The notes: generated by a model not told the origin, from the letters alone. Numbered from the stretch's first letter, positions 8,488 through 16,534 are shown. The stretch is 64,000 bases of DNA from AC-32 sp963715575 (GCA_963715575.1 OY970250.1:744001-808000); one strand, 5' to 3'. Made by a program: numbers and translations.

Positions 8488-8567
8488 CGACGCGGAAGTG
8501 CGACGGCTTCGTCACGGAAGTGGGATCTTGCCTGCAAATCGTGCAGATTGCGCGGTGTCAGACACCG
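8475..8567. repeat. Pair of identical palindromic repeats, 78 bp apart
   Basis: The 15-mer CGGTGTCAGACACCG occurs at 8475-8489 and again at 8553-8567. Its core GGTGTC-N-GACACC is a perfect inverted repeat. The first copy contains the GTG start of the secreted-protein gene and the second contains the TGA stop of plsY. The 63 bp between them carry no gene. It resembles a REP/MITE-like unit or a paired regulator site; no transposase is nearby. Confidence 0.75.
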
Positions 8568-9175
8568 TGACGCGTTGGGGCCGGCGAGCGGCGGAAGCGG
8601 AAGCGCGTCTCGGTGCCGGCCCGCAGGCGGCTGATGTTGGGACGGTGCAGGACGAGCACCGCGAGTGCCGCCAGCGCCGCGAAGGCGATCACCGGCCAGG
8701 GCTCGTCCAGCAGGACGGCCGCGACCGGCAGCGCGAGCGCCGCCACGATCGACGCGACCGAGGCGTAGCGGAACAGCGCGAAGGTCACGATCCAGACGAG
8801 CAACCCGATGCCGCCGACGACCGGCGCGACCGCGAGGAACGCGCCGCCGCACGTCGCCACCGCCTTCCCGCCCTTGGCGAAGCCCATGAACAGGGGCCGC
8901 CAGTGGCCGAGCATCGCCGCACCGCCGGCAAGCACGCCCGCCAGATGGCCCACGTAGATCGTCGCCAGCAGCGCGGGAACGAAGCCCTTCAGCGTGTCGG
9001 CCAGCATCACCGGGACGCCGTAGCGGGCGCCGTAGGTGCGCCAGACGTTGGTCGCGCCGATGTTCCCGCTGCCGACGTTGCGAATGTCCTCGTGCTTCAG
9101 CAGCCGCACGAGCCAGTAGCCGGTCGGAATGCTTCCGGCCAGGTAGCCGACGATGACAAACAGCAGAGTGTTCAG
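8558..9175 (-). CDS. plsY: Glycerol-3-phosphate acyltransferase PlsY
   Basis: About 205 residues, multi-pass. It shows the PlsY signatures SIPTGYWLVR in the first helix, then VGSGNIGATNVWRTYG, and GHWRPLFMGFAKGGKAVAT. PlsY transfers an acyl group from acyl phosphate to glycerol-3-phosphate to start membrane phospholipid synthesis. The first transmembrane helix (LLFVIVGYLAGSIPTG) is open in frame but has no ATG, GTG or TTG; the only near start is CTG at 9175, overlapping the TGA of the superoxide dismutase gene. GTG at 9109 would delete the conserved first helix. The stop codon lies in the second palindromic repeat. Confidence 0.88.
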   Translation of the reverse strand: MNTLLFVIVGYLAGSIPTGYWLVRLLKHEDIRNVGSGNIGATNVWRTYGARYGVPVMLADTLKGFVPALLATIYVGHLAGVLAGGAAMLGHWRPLFMGFAKGGKAVATCGGAFLAVAPVVGGIGLLVWIVTFALFRYASVASIVAALALPVAAVLLDEPWPVIAFAALAALAVLVLHRPNISRLRAGTETRFRFRRSPAPTRHGV

Positions 9176-9816
9176 GGTGTGATCTGGTACTGCTCGGCCC
9201 AGTCGTTGACGACGTCCCAGTCGAGGTTCGCGAAGAAGGCCTCGATGTAGGACGCGCGGTCGGTCTGGTAGTCGATGAAGTACGCGTGCTCGTAGACGTC
9301 GAGCGCGACCAGCGGGGTCGCGTTCCAGATCGGGAACGTGTTCTGCGCATCGCCGATGTAGTTGAAGAGGCGGCCCTCGTCCCAGTCGTAGGCCGTCCAG
9401 GCCCAGCCGCGGCCGGCCATCCCGGTCGCCTTCAGGTCGGCGCGCCAGTCCGAGACCGAGCCGAAGTCACGGGCGATCAGCTCGCGGACGAGGCCGTCGG
9501 GCTCGCCGCCGTTGCCGCCGAGGTGCTCGAAGTAGATCTCGTGGTTCTTGATCCCGCCGATCGCGAAGCTGAGATCGACCTTGAGCGCGCGCACCTCCGA
9601 GTAGACCTGGTTGGCGGCGGCCACGTCCACCTCGGCGAGCTTGGCCAGGATCTCGTTGCGCTTGTTGACGTAGCCCTCGTAGAGCTTGAAGTGCGCCTCG
9701 ACCGCCTCGCGCGAGATGCCGTCCAGCTCCAGCAGCGCGGGCTTGAGCTGCCTGGGCGAGATCTCCTCTCGGTTGAACGCGAGCGCGGCCACGGACGGCT
9801 GAGCATAACCACCCAC
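9172..9816 (-). CDS. Fe/Mn superoxide dismutase family protein (divergent paralogue)
   Basis: 214 residues, start GTG. The four metal ligands of the SodFM family are recognisable: His in EAHFKLYEGY, His in IKNHEIYFEH, and Asp/His in DVYEHAYFIDY. Other usual features are lost: the HHxKHH helix reads HFKLYE, and the GGHxNH motif reads GGIKNH. Superoxide dismutation is the likely activity but metal preference is unclear and a changed role is possible. It is divergent from a canonical MnSOD gene 41 bp away and probably co-transcribed with plsY. Confidence 0.85.
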   Translation of the reverse strand: MGGYAQPSVAALAFNREEISPRQLKPALLELDGISREAVEAHFKLYEGYVNKRNEILAKLAEVDVAAANQVYSEVRALKVDLSFAIGGIKNHEIYFEHLGGNGGEPDGLVRELIARDFGSVSDWRADLKATGMAGRGWAWTAYDWDEGRLFNYIGDAQNTFPIWNATPLVALDVYEHAYFIDYQTDRASYIEAFFANLDWDVVNDWAEQYQITP

Positions 9817-9857
9817 AACCCGTTAGCCTCGTGGGGAAGCGAGGAAAGGAGTGCGGC

Positions 9858-10493
9858 ATGGCCTTCGAGGTTCCACCTCTCCCCTACGGCTACGGGGCGC
9901 TGGCGCCGACGATCGACGAGGAGACGATGCGCCTCCATCACGACAAGCACCACCAGGCGTACGTCGACAACGCGAACAAGGCGCTCGCAGGCACCGAGCA
10001 CGCGAACAGCCCGGTCGAGCACGTGCTCGCGGTCTACGACACGCTCCCCGAGGACGTCCAGATGACCGTGCGCAACAACGCGGGCGGGCACGCCAACCAC
10101 TCGCTCTTCTGGGAGATCATGGGCCCGGACGGCGGCGGCGCCCCCTCGGGCCCGCTCGGCGCGGCGATCACCGACCTCTGGAGCGGGCTGGACGAGTTCA
10201 AGCAGGAGTTCAACGCGAACGGCGTCAAGCGCTTCGGCTCCGGCTGGACGTGGCTCGTCCACGACGGGACGGGGCTGGCGCTCTACTCGATGCCCAACCA
10301 GGACTCGCCGATCCTGAACGACGACTTCCCGATTCTCGGCAACGACGTCTGGGAGCACGCCTACTACCTGACCTACCGCAACCGCCGGCCCGACTACCTC
10401 GAAGCCTGGTGGAACGTCGTCAACTGGGAGGCGGTCGAAGAGCGCTACCAGGAGGCGCTCGCGGAGATGGAGCGGAGGGCGACGAACGCCTGA
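9858..10493 (+). CDS. sodA: Superoxide dismutase, Mn-type
   Basis: 211 residues from the ATG at 9858, which has a good ribosome-binding site (GGAAAGGAG). Canonical sequence: LHHDKHHQAYVDN with the first His ligand, AGGHANHSLFW with the second, NQDSPI with the outer-sphere Gln at the position usual in Mn enzymes, and DVWEHAYYLTY with the last Asp and His. It disproportionates superoxide to oxygen and hydrogen peroxide in the cytoplasm. Its divergent neighbour is a second, less canonical member of the same family. Confidence 0.95.
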   Translation: MAFEVPPLPYGYGALAPTIDEETMRLHHDKHHQAYVDNANKALAGTEHANSPVEHVLAVYDTLPEDVQMTVRNNAGGHANHSLFWEIMGPDGGGAPSGPLGAAITDLWSGLDEFKQEFNANGVKRFGSGWTWLVHDGTGLALYSMPNQDSPILNDDFPILGNDVWEHAYYLTYRNRRPDYLEAWWNVVNWEAVEERYQEALAEMERRATNA

Positions 10494-10524
10494 GGGCCCC
10501 AGGCGGGCGCTCGTCACAGGCGGC

Positions 10525-11163
10525 GTGGGCCGCATCGGCGAGGCGATCGTGCGCCGGCTCGAGGGTGACGGCTGGACGGTCTTCGCGGCCGGCCGCGCCG
10601 ACGGCGACGTCTCGCGGCCCGACGAGGCTCGAGCGCTCGTCGAGCGCGCCGTCGCGCAGCTCGGCGGCGGTCTGGAGCTGCTCGTGAACGGGGCCGGCGA
10701 GGGGTTTGCGCCCAAGCCGTTCGAGCAGCTCGACGAGGCCGACTGGGACGCGGCCTTCGGCGCGACCGCGAAGGGCAGCTTCTTCGTCACCCAAGCTGCC
10801 GCCCCCGCGCTGCGCGAGTCGGGCGGCTGCGTGGTGATGATCGAGGACGTCGCCGGCTACCAGCCCTGGCCCGCCTTCGCCGCGCACTCGGCTGCCAAGG
10901 CGGCGCAGGCGATGCTCACTCGGGTTCTCGCACGCGCGCTCGCGCCCGAGGTACGCGTCTGCGGCGTGGCGCCGGGCCCGGTCGCGATCGAGCGCGGCCA
11001 GGAGGAGCGCCGCGCGGCCGAGACGCTGCTCGGGCGCGTCGGCTCGCCCGACGACGTCGCCGACGCGGTCGTCTACCTGGCCGGCGCGAGCTTCGTGACG
11101 GGCACGACGCTCGTGGTCGACGGCGGCCGCTCGCTCAAATCCGGCACGGCTTCGGAAACGTAG
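10525..11163 (+). CDS. Short-chain dehydrogenase/reductase family protein, atypical active site
   Basis: 212 residues from the GTG at 10525. The Rossmann nucleotide-binding motif actually begins upstream in the same frame (ALVTGGVGRIGEA), but no ATG, GTG or TTG precedes it, so the true start is unresolved; a frame error or unusual start is likely. NGAG is present. The catalytic Tyr of YxxxK is His (AAHSAAKAAQ) and the usual catalytic Ser region reads MIEDVAG. Relatives include pteridine-reductase-like SDRs, which would fit folate genes in the window, but this copy may be non-catalytic. It follows sodA by about 30 bp. Confidence 0.75.
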   Translation: MGRIGEAIVRRLEGDGWTVFAAGRADGDVSRPDEARALVERAVAQLGGGLELLVNGAGEGFAPKPFEQLDEADWDAAFGATAKGSFFVTQAAAPALRESGGCVVMIEDVAGYQPWPAFAAHSAAKAAQAMLTRVLARALAPEVRVCGVAPGPVAIERGQEERRAAETLLGRVGSPDDVADAVVYLAGASFVTGTTLVVDGGRSLKSGTASET

Positions 11164-11174
11164 AAAGCAATGCG

Positions 11175-11783
11175 ATGGAGCTCGCACTCGACAGGATGCG
11201 CTTGCCGCGCAGGCCGGAACCAGCCACCATCCCGGCGGTGGCCGCGAACGACCTCAGCGACGGCGAGCTGATCAGCCGGACCGCCGACGGCGACCGGGGG
11301 GCGTTCGACGTCCTCTACCGGCGCTACTCGCGACCGGTGTTCGGGCTCGCCCTGCGCCGGCTGGGCGACCGTGGCCGCGCCGAGGACGCGGTGCAGGAGA
11401 CCTTCGCCTCGATTTGGCGCGCCGCCCGCAGCTACCGGCCCGAGCGCGGGCCTGGCGCGCCATGGCTCTACGCGGTCGCGCGCAACGCGATCACCGACCG
11501 CGGCCGCGCCCGCTCCGAGCCGCCGGCCGAGGTGCCCGAGACGGCCTCGCCGGACGCCGGCCCCGCCGAGCAAGCCGAGTCGGGCTGGACGGCCTGGCGC
11601 GTCCACCGCGCGCTCGAGGAGCTGAATACCAACGAGCGGAGCGTGATCGAGCTCGCCTACTGGAGCGGCCTCTCCCAGTCGGAGATCGCCGAGTTCCTGA
11701 ACATCCCGCTCGGGACCGTCAAGACCCGTACCCGCGCCGCGCTGGCACGGCTGTCCGTGTTGCTGGAAGAGGAGCTCGGATGA
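11175..11783 (+). CDS. ECF-type RNA polymerase sigma factor (SigK-like)
   Basis: 202 residues. Region 2 (FDVLYRRYSRPVFGLALRRL, then AEDAVQETFASIW) and region 4 (LNTNERSVIELAYWSGLSQS with EIAEFLNIPLGTVKTR) are clear, joined by a poorly conserved linker, as in ECF sigmas. The ATG at 11175 lacks a good ribosome-binding site; GTG at 11239 is possible. The next gene encodes an RskA-type membrane anti-sigma factor and overlaps by 4 bp, so this sigma is probably held inactive at the membrane until a signal triggers release. Confidence 0.9.
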   Translation: MELALDRMRLPRRPEPATIPAVAANDLSDGELISRTADGDRGAFDVLYRRYSRPVFGLALRRLGDRGRAEDAVQETFASIWRAARSYRPERGPGAPWLYAVARNAITDRGRARSEPPAEVPETASPDAGPAEQAESGWTAWRVHRALEELNTNERSVIELAYWSGLSQSEIAEFLNIPLGTVKTRTRAALARLSVLLEEELG

Positions 11784-12391
11784 CCGACCGCCCGAACTTC
11801 GACGAGCTCGTCGGCGGGGACGACCTCAGCCCGGAGGAGGCCGCGCGCCTGCAGCGCGTGCACGACCTGCTGATCGAGGCCGGCCCGCCGCCCGAGCTGC
11901 CGCCGCACCTGCTGCAGGAGCCCGACCCCGAGGGCGGGCGCCGCGACAACGTCGTAGGCCTGCCGCGCCGCCGAACGGGCCTGCTGCTCGGGATCGCCGC
12001 GGCGCTCACGCTGACGGCCTTCCTGGGGGGCTTCGTCTACGGCACGCGGCATGCACCCTTCAACGAGGACTTCGCGGTGTCGATGCACGGCACGGCCGCC
12101 GGCTCGCAGGCGAAGGCCGTGATCCACGTCGGCAAGCTCGACTCGGCCGGCAACTGGCCGCTGAAGGTCGACGTCGAGAACCTGCCCGAGCTGCCGAAGG
12201 GCCAGTACTACGAGATGTTCCTCAGCCGCGGCGCCGACCAGCGCGCAGCCTCGTGCGGGACGTTCCGCGTCTCCGGGGGCAGCGACGACATCCGGCTGAA
12301 CGCGCCCTACCGCCTGAACAGGTTCACCGGCTGGGTCGTGACGCGCGAACGGCCGGGGAGCGACAAGCACCCGGTTGTGCTCTCGACCTAG
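11780..12391 (+). CDS. Membrane anti-sigma factor, RskA family
   Basis: 203 residues. A cytoplasmic N terminus of about 65 residues precedes a single transmembrane helix (LLLGIAAALTLTAFLGGFVY, about 67-88) and an extracytoplasmic domain with the anti-sigma-K pattern (LPELPKGQYYEMFLSRG, then CGTFRV). The N-terminal part is short and lacks the HxxxCxxC zinc motif found in many anti-sigmas. It should sequester the upstream ECF sigma. The ATG overlaps the sigma stop codon (ATGA). Its stop overlaps the convergent thyX stop by 4 bp. Confidence 0.85.
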   Translation: MTDRPNFDELVGGDDLSPEEAARLQRVHDLLIEAGPPPELPPHLLQEPDPEGGRRDNVVGLPRRRTGLLLGIAAALTLTAFLGGFVYGTRHAPFNEDFAVSMHGTAAGSQAKAVIHVGKLDSAGNWPLKVDVENLPELPKGQYYEMFLSRGADQRAASCGTFRVSGGSDDIRLNAPYRLNRFTGWVVTRERPGSDKHPVVLST

Positions 12392-13077
12392 GGCGCGGTC
12401 CGGTCGTTCGCGACGAAGGCCGCGTACGTGACCGGCATCCGCTCTTCGAGGAACCGCTCGCAGGCCTCGGCGTAGCGGCGGATCTCGCGCTGAGCGGTCT
12501 CGGAGTTGCGCAGCGAGAGGAAGTTCATCAGCGAGCGCGCGTTGATCGTCCAGTAGAACTCGGTGTAGGCGCCGACCGGCAGCACGCTCCGTGCCAGCTC
12601 GCGCGCGACGCCGAGCTCGACCAGCTGCTCGTAGGCGAGATAGGCGGTCTCGTAGACGGCCTGCAGCTTCTCGCGTGTCTTCTCGGCGAGCTCGTCCGAG
12701 ACTGGCTCGAACGAGTAGGCGCCGGGCTTGCCGACCTGGCTGCGCACATCCTCGGGCTCGGGCACGTAGAAGTCGTCGGTCGCCTTCGCGTAGCGGAGGC
12801 TGAACTCGTTGAACGAGCCGACCCGGTGCCGGAACCACTCGCGCGCGACGAAGATCGGGCAGCGGACGTGGAAGCGGAAGGCGTTGTGCTCGAAGGGCGT
12901 GCCGTGTCTATCGCGCATCAAAAAGCGGATCAGGCCCTCGTCCGACTCGTCCATCGCCTGCTTGTGCCGGGCGAAGCTGACGCGGGCGCCGTTCACGACC
13001 GAGAGGTCGTCGGCCATCGCGTCGTCGAGCCGGACGAAGCCGTGGTCGAGGACCGGGATCGTGCTGTCGGGTATCAC
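12388..13077 (-). CDS. thyX: Flavin-dependent thymidylate synthase ThyX
   Basis: About 229 residues from the GTG at 13077. The diagnostic ThyX motif RHRVGSFNEFSLRY is intact, preceded by HGTPFEHNAFRFHVRCP and followed by QVGKPGAYS. ThyX makes dTMP from dUMP using methylenetetrahydrofolate and FAD/NADPH, replacing ThyA. Upstream in-frame GTGs would add up to 17 residues but overlap the divergent DUF72 gene, whose start is 7 bp away; the exact start is uncertain. Confidence 0.95.
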   Translation of the reverse strand: MIPDSTIPVLDHGFVRLDDAMADDLSVVNGARVSFARHKQAMDESDEGLIRFLMRDRHGTPFEHNAFRFHVRCPIFVAREWFRHRVGSFNEFSLRYAKATDDFYVPEPEDVRSQVGKPGAYSFEPVSDELAEKTREKLQAVYETAYLAYEQLVELGVARELARSVLPVGAYTEFYWTINARSLMNFLSLRNSETAQREIRRYAEACERFLEERMPVTYAAFVANDRTAP

Positions 13078-13084
13078 TTGAGCC

Positions 13085-13750
13085 GTGACCGCCACGCCGG
13101 CGAGTCTAGCGGGGCTGTATGTCGGCACTTCGGGCTGGTCCTACCCGTCCTGGAAGCCCGGTTTCTACCCGCCTGGGACGAAGGCCGAAGAGTTCCTCCG
13201 CTACTACGCCGAGCACTTCGCGGCCGTCGAGCTGAACACGACCGGGTACCGCCTGCCTCGCGAGGAGCTGTTCGAGCGGTGGGCCGCCAACACGCCGCCC
13301 GGCTTCCTGTTCGCGCCGAAGCTGAACGCTCACCGGCGCTCCGACTTCGGGACGTTCTCGGAGCGCGTGGGGCTGCTCGGCGAGCGGCTCGGGCCGATCC
13401 GCGTCCTGGTGGCCTCCGCCCGTGACGAGGGCCTGTTGACGCTCGTGCTCGGCTCTTTCGACGAGTCCGTCCCGCTCGCCTTCGACTTCCGGCACGAGTC
13501 GTGGAACGGAATCGAAGGCGACCTTCCACCGAACGCCGTGCGCGTGGGCTCGCTCGAAGCCGGGGCGCCATTCCGCTACCTGCGCCTGCGCGAGCCGCCC
13601 TACTCCGGCGGCGAGCTCCGCGCCTGGGCCGAGCGGCTGCGCCCGTTGCTCGACGACGGCATTCGCATCCACTGCTACTTCAAGCACGAGGACCTGCCGA
13701 CCGCGCCCGCGTATGCCCGCGCGCTGCGCGAGGCGCTCGGCGCGGGGTGA
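13085..13750 (+). CDS. DUF72 (YecE-like) family protein
   Basis: 221 residues. The N terminus YVGTSGWSYPSWKPGFYP and the blocks VELNTTGYRLP, FLFAPKLN and FDFRHESW are the hallmarks of DUF72, a TIM-barrel-like family resembling sugar-phosphate isomerases and endonuclease IV. No biochemical function is established for the family. It is divergent from thyX and ends 34 bp before the sugar nucleotidyltransferase. Confidence 0.87.
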   Translation: MTATPASLAGLYVGTSGWSYPSWKPGFYPPGTKAEEFLRYYAEHFAAVELNTTGYRLPREELFERWAANTPPGFLFAPKLNAHRRSDFGTFSERVGLLGERLGPIRVLVASARDEGLLTLVLGSFDESVPLAFDFRHESWNGIEGDLPPNAVRVGSLEAGAPFRYLRLREPPYSGGELRAWAERLRPLLDDGIRIHCYFKHEDLPTAPAYARALREALGAG

Positions 13751-13784
13751 CTTTCGCGGGGACCGGCCTACACTGAGGTACGGC

Positions 13785-14540
13785 GTGAAGGTGGTGATCT
13801 TCTGCGGCGGTCAGGGGATGCGCCTCGAGACCGGGACGTTCTCGGAGCGGCTGCCCAAGCCGATGACCTCGATCGGCGGTCGGCCGCTGCTCTGGCACCT
13901 GATGAAGTACTACGAGCATCACGGGCACACCGAGTTCGTGCTCTGCCTCGGCTACCGCGGTGGGGCTATCCAGGATTACTTCGCCCGCTCGGAGTTCGCC
14001 GAGGCGGCTTGGCAGATCGACTTCGTCGACACCGGCCTGGACTCGAGCATCGGCCAGCGCCTTGCGCAGACCCGGGAATACGTCGCTGACCGCGAGGTGT
14101 TCCTCGCCTCCTACGGGGACACCCTCACCAACGCGCCGCTGCCCCTATTGATCGCCGCGCACGCCGCGAGCGGCAAGGTCGGGAGCCTCCTGGCCGCACG
14201 GCCCAACTACACGTTCAACGTGATCGATGCGGACGACCAGCACGTCGTCACGAGCTTCGCCGACGTCGGGCGGTCCGGCATGTGGATCAACGGCGGCTTC
14301 TTCGTCTTTCGGCGGACGTTGTTCGACTACATCCACGACGGCGAGGACCTGCCGGCCACGCTCAACCGCCTGATCGCCGACCGGCAGCTGCTCGCCTACG
14401 AGTACGACGGCTTCTGGGCGCCGATGGACACGCTCAAGGACCGCGAACGCCTGGAAGGACTGGTGCGCAGCGGCAACGACGCCTGGCAGGTCTGGGCGAC
14501 CGCGGCCGCAGGCGCCGAGAGCCACGCCGAGCCGTGCTGA
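13785..14540 (+). CDS. Sugar-1-phosphate nucleotidyltransferase (RfbF-like)
   Basis: 251 residues. The GTG at 13785 has a ribosome-binding site (GAGGT, 6 bases upstream). The nucleotide-binding loop reads VVIFCGGQGMRLETGTFSER followed by LPKPMTSIGGRPLLWHLM, close to glucose-1-phosphate cytidylyltransferase. GDTLTNAPL supplies the metal-binding Asp and WINGGFFVFRR the sugar-binding segment. It should couple an NTP to a hexose-1-phosphate to make an activated sugar for surface glycans. The next gene, a PIG-L deacetylase, overlaps it by 7 bp and may act on the same glycan pathway. Confidence 0.87.
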   Translation: MKVVIFCGGQGMRLETGTFSERLPKPMTSIGGRPLLWHLMKYYEHHGHTEFVLCLGYRGGAIQDYFARSEFAEAAWQIDFVDTGLDSSIGQRLAQTREYVADREVFLASYGDTLTNAPLPLLIAAHAASGKVGSLLAARPNYTFNVIDADDQHVVTSFADVGRSGMWINGGFFVFRRTLFDYIHDGEDLPATLNRLIADRQLLAYEYDGFWAPMDTLKDRERLEGLVRSGNDAWQVWATAAAGAESHAEPC

Positions 14541-15169
14541 CACTCGACCTCGCGCGCGGGCGCGAGCGCCTCAGCGTGCTCGCGATCGGCGCCCACTCGG
14601 ACGACATCGAGATCGGTTGCGGCGGCACGCTCCTGCGGCTCGCCTCCGAGCTGCCCTCGCTCGAGCTGGCGTGGGTCGTGCTGAGCGCCCGTGACGGCCG
14701 CGCGGAGGAAGCCCGCGCCGGCGCCGCGGCTTTCGGCGCGACTACCGTCGAGATCGAGGACTTCGAGGACGCGTTCTTCAAGTACGGGCGCGAGGTCAAG
14801 CAGCATTTCGAGGGCCTGAAGGAGCGCGTCTCGCCCGACCTCGTGCTCACCCACCACGGCTCCGACCTGCACCAGGACCACCGGCTTGTCGCCGAGCTGA
14901 CGTGGAACACCTTCCGCGACCAGCTGATCCTCGAGTACGAGATCCCGAAGTACGACGGCGACCTCGGCGCGCCCAACGCGTTTGTCCCGCTCGACGAGGC
15001 GTTCGTCGCCAAGAAGATCGAGGCGCTGCTCGGATCCTTTCCGTCCCAGGCCTCGAAGGCGTGGTTCGACGAGTCGCTGTTCCGGGCACTGCTGCGCCTG
15101 CGCGGAATGGAGTGCCGCTCGCCGAGCGGCCTGGCGGAGGCGTTCTACGCCCGCAAGCTCGTGCTCTGA
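14534..15169 (+). CDS. PIG-L family N-acetyl-sugar deacetylase
   Basis: 211 residues from the GTG at 14534, overlapping the nucleotidyltransferase stop by 7 bp. The zinc-binding motif AIGAHSDDIEIGCGGTL (AHxDDxE) lies near residue 20, and the second His-containing motif THHGSDLHQDHRLV near 100. PIG-L enzymes remove acetyl groups from N-acetylglucosaminyl compounds; actinobacterial members act in mycothiol or glycan synthesis. Pairing with an activated-sugar enzyme favours a glycan or antibiotic-like sugar. It overlaps the convergent aminotransferase by 25 bp. Confidence 0.88.
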   Translation: MLTLDLARGRERLSVLAIGAHSDDIEIGCGGTLLRLASELPSLELAWVVLSARDGRAEEARAGAAAFGATTVEIEDFEDAFFKYGREVKQHFEGLKERVSPDLVLTHHGSDLHQDHRLVAELTWNTFRDQLILEYEIPKYDGDLGAPNAFVPLDEAFVAKKIEALLGSFPSQASKAWFDESLFRALLRLRGMECRSPSGLAEAFYARKLVL

Positions 15170-16281
15170 GCGTCGCTGAGCTCCGCGATCTGCTCGACCG
15201 CGAACCGGAGCTCGTCGTCGGTGTTGAAGAAGTGCGGGCCGAGGCGCAGGCCGACGTCCGGGCGCCAGTCACAGATCACGCCGCGCTCGCCCAGCCCGCG
15301 GCCGACGCGCTCGAAGTCCGGGGGCTTGACGACGACCGTGCCGCCGCGCCTGGCGGCGTCGCGCGGGCTGCCGACCGGGTAGCCGGCCTCGTCGAGCAGC
15401 TCGACCAGCAGCGCCGTCTGCTCCTGTGAACGCTCGCGGATCCGCTCGATGCCGACCTCTTCGACGATGTCGTAGCCGGCAGTCGCCGCGTACAGCGCGG
15501 GCACGTTCGGAGTGCCGGTCAGGAAGCGCGCGGCGCCCTCGGCGTAGTCCTGCTCGGGCTCGAACGCGAACGGCCGCGCGTGCGCCTGCCACCCGGTGAG
15601 CGACGGCTCGAGCGTCACCGCCAGGTCGGGGCGCACGTACAGCCACGCCGCGCCCGGGCCGCCGCAGAGCCACTTGACCGAGCCGCCGACCGCGAAGTCG
15701 ACCCCGAGCGCGGTCACGTCGAGCGGGACGGTGCCAACCGACTGGTAGGCGTCGAGCACGACGAGCGCGCCCTCCTCGTGCGCCTTGGCCACGATCGCCT
15801 CGATGTCCTGGATCGCGCCGGTCCTGAAGAGCACGTGGGTCACCGGGACGAGCAGTGTCCGCTCATCGATCGCCTCGACCACGCCCTCGTCGTCGGCCGC
15901 GACGAGGATGTCGGCGCCGCGCTGGGCTTGGTAGAGGTAACGCACCGACGGGAAGTTCCCCTCCTCGTAGACGATCCGCGTGCGCGGGCCCTCGAAGCCG
16001 AAGCACGAGATCACGACCGCCTCGGCGATCGTCACGTTCTGGTGCATCGAAACAGACCCGCCGGGGGCGCCGATCAGGCGGGCGATCTGGTCGCCGACGG
16101 TCAGCGACATCTCCCACCAGCCCTCCTCCCAGGCGCGCACGCCGCGCGTGTTCCAGGCGCGCGCGTACTCGAGCACGCGCTCCTCGGCGGCCGCGGGCAT
16201 CGCGCCCAGCGAGTGGTTGATCAGATAGGTCGTCTCGGCGAGGATCGGGAAGCGCTCGCGAAAATCCTGCAGCTCGGCCAC
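15145..16281 (-). CDS. Class V aminotransferase, kynureninase/cysteine desulfurase-like
   Basis: 378 residues from the GTG at 16281. This is a fold-type I PLP enzyme: VVLDAYQSVGTVPLDV holds the cofactor-binding Asp and GGSVKWLCGGPGAAWLYV the Schiff-base Lys, the latter close to the kynureninase signature. The C terminus (LRLGPHFFNTDDEL) is also kynureninase-like. No other tryptophan-degradation gene is nearby, so a cysteine-desulfurase-like or isopenicillin-epimerase-like role is equally possible. It is transcribed away from the S8 peptidase, with a 253-bp gap between them. Confidence 0.82.
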   Translation of the reverse strand: MAELQDFRERFPILAETTYLINHSLGAMPAAAEERVLEYARAWNTRGVRAWEEGWWEMSLTVGDQIARLIGAPGGSVSMHQNVTIAEAVVISCFGFEGPRTRIVYEEGNFPSVRYLYQAQRGADILVAADDEGVVEAIDERTLLVPVTHVLFRTGAIQDIEAIVAKAHEEGALVVLDAYQSVGTVPLDVTALGVDFAVGGSVKWLCGGPGAAWLYVRPDLAVTLEPSLTGWQAHARPFAFEPEQDYAEGAARFLTGTPNVPALYAATAGYDIVEEVGIERIRERSQEQTALLVELLDEAGYPVGSPRDAARRGGTVVVKPPDFERVGRGLGERGVICDWRPDVGLRLGPHFFNTDDELRFAVEQIAELSDAQSTSLRA

Positions 16282-16308
16282 CGCGCGCGAGTATAGGGAC
16301 GGGCCGGA

Positions 16309-16520
16309 CCTGGTCCCCCAAACGAGGGAACCGGCCGCCGAATCACCTTTAGGGGTGATTCCCGCCGCCTGGGCTCGCAATACGGTCGTGACCAGGACAA
16401 CTGCGGCTGCGCGTGAGCGGCGAGAGGGGAGTGACTTGCGGAACGACGACCGAGTGCTAGGCGAGACCCGCGGCAGCGGGCTCTGGGGAACGAGGCGTGG
16501 TGGCCGAGGCTCGAGCGAAG
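16309..16520 (+). promoter_or_regulatory. Structured leader upstream of the S8 peptidase; possible c-di-AMP (ydaO-type) riboswitch
   Basis: CCTGGTC (16309-16315) can pair perfectly with GACCAGG (16390-16396), enclosing GGGAACC at 16327 and a perfect 7-bp hairpin (AATCACC 16341-16347 with GGTGATT 16354-16360). GGGAACC and GGGGTGATTCCC resemble conserved pieces of the ydaO leader, and a weak CTAGGCG element and a CCCGC/GCGGG hairpin follow near 16456-16480. Actinobacterial ydaO leaders often precede secreted cell-wall enzymes. The match is partial and was judged by eye. Confidence 0.35.
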
Positions 16521-16534
16521 GACGCAACCAGGCG

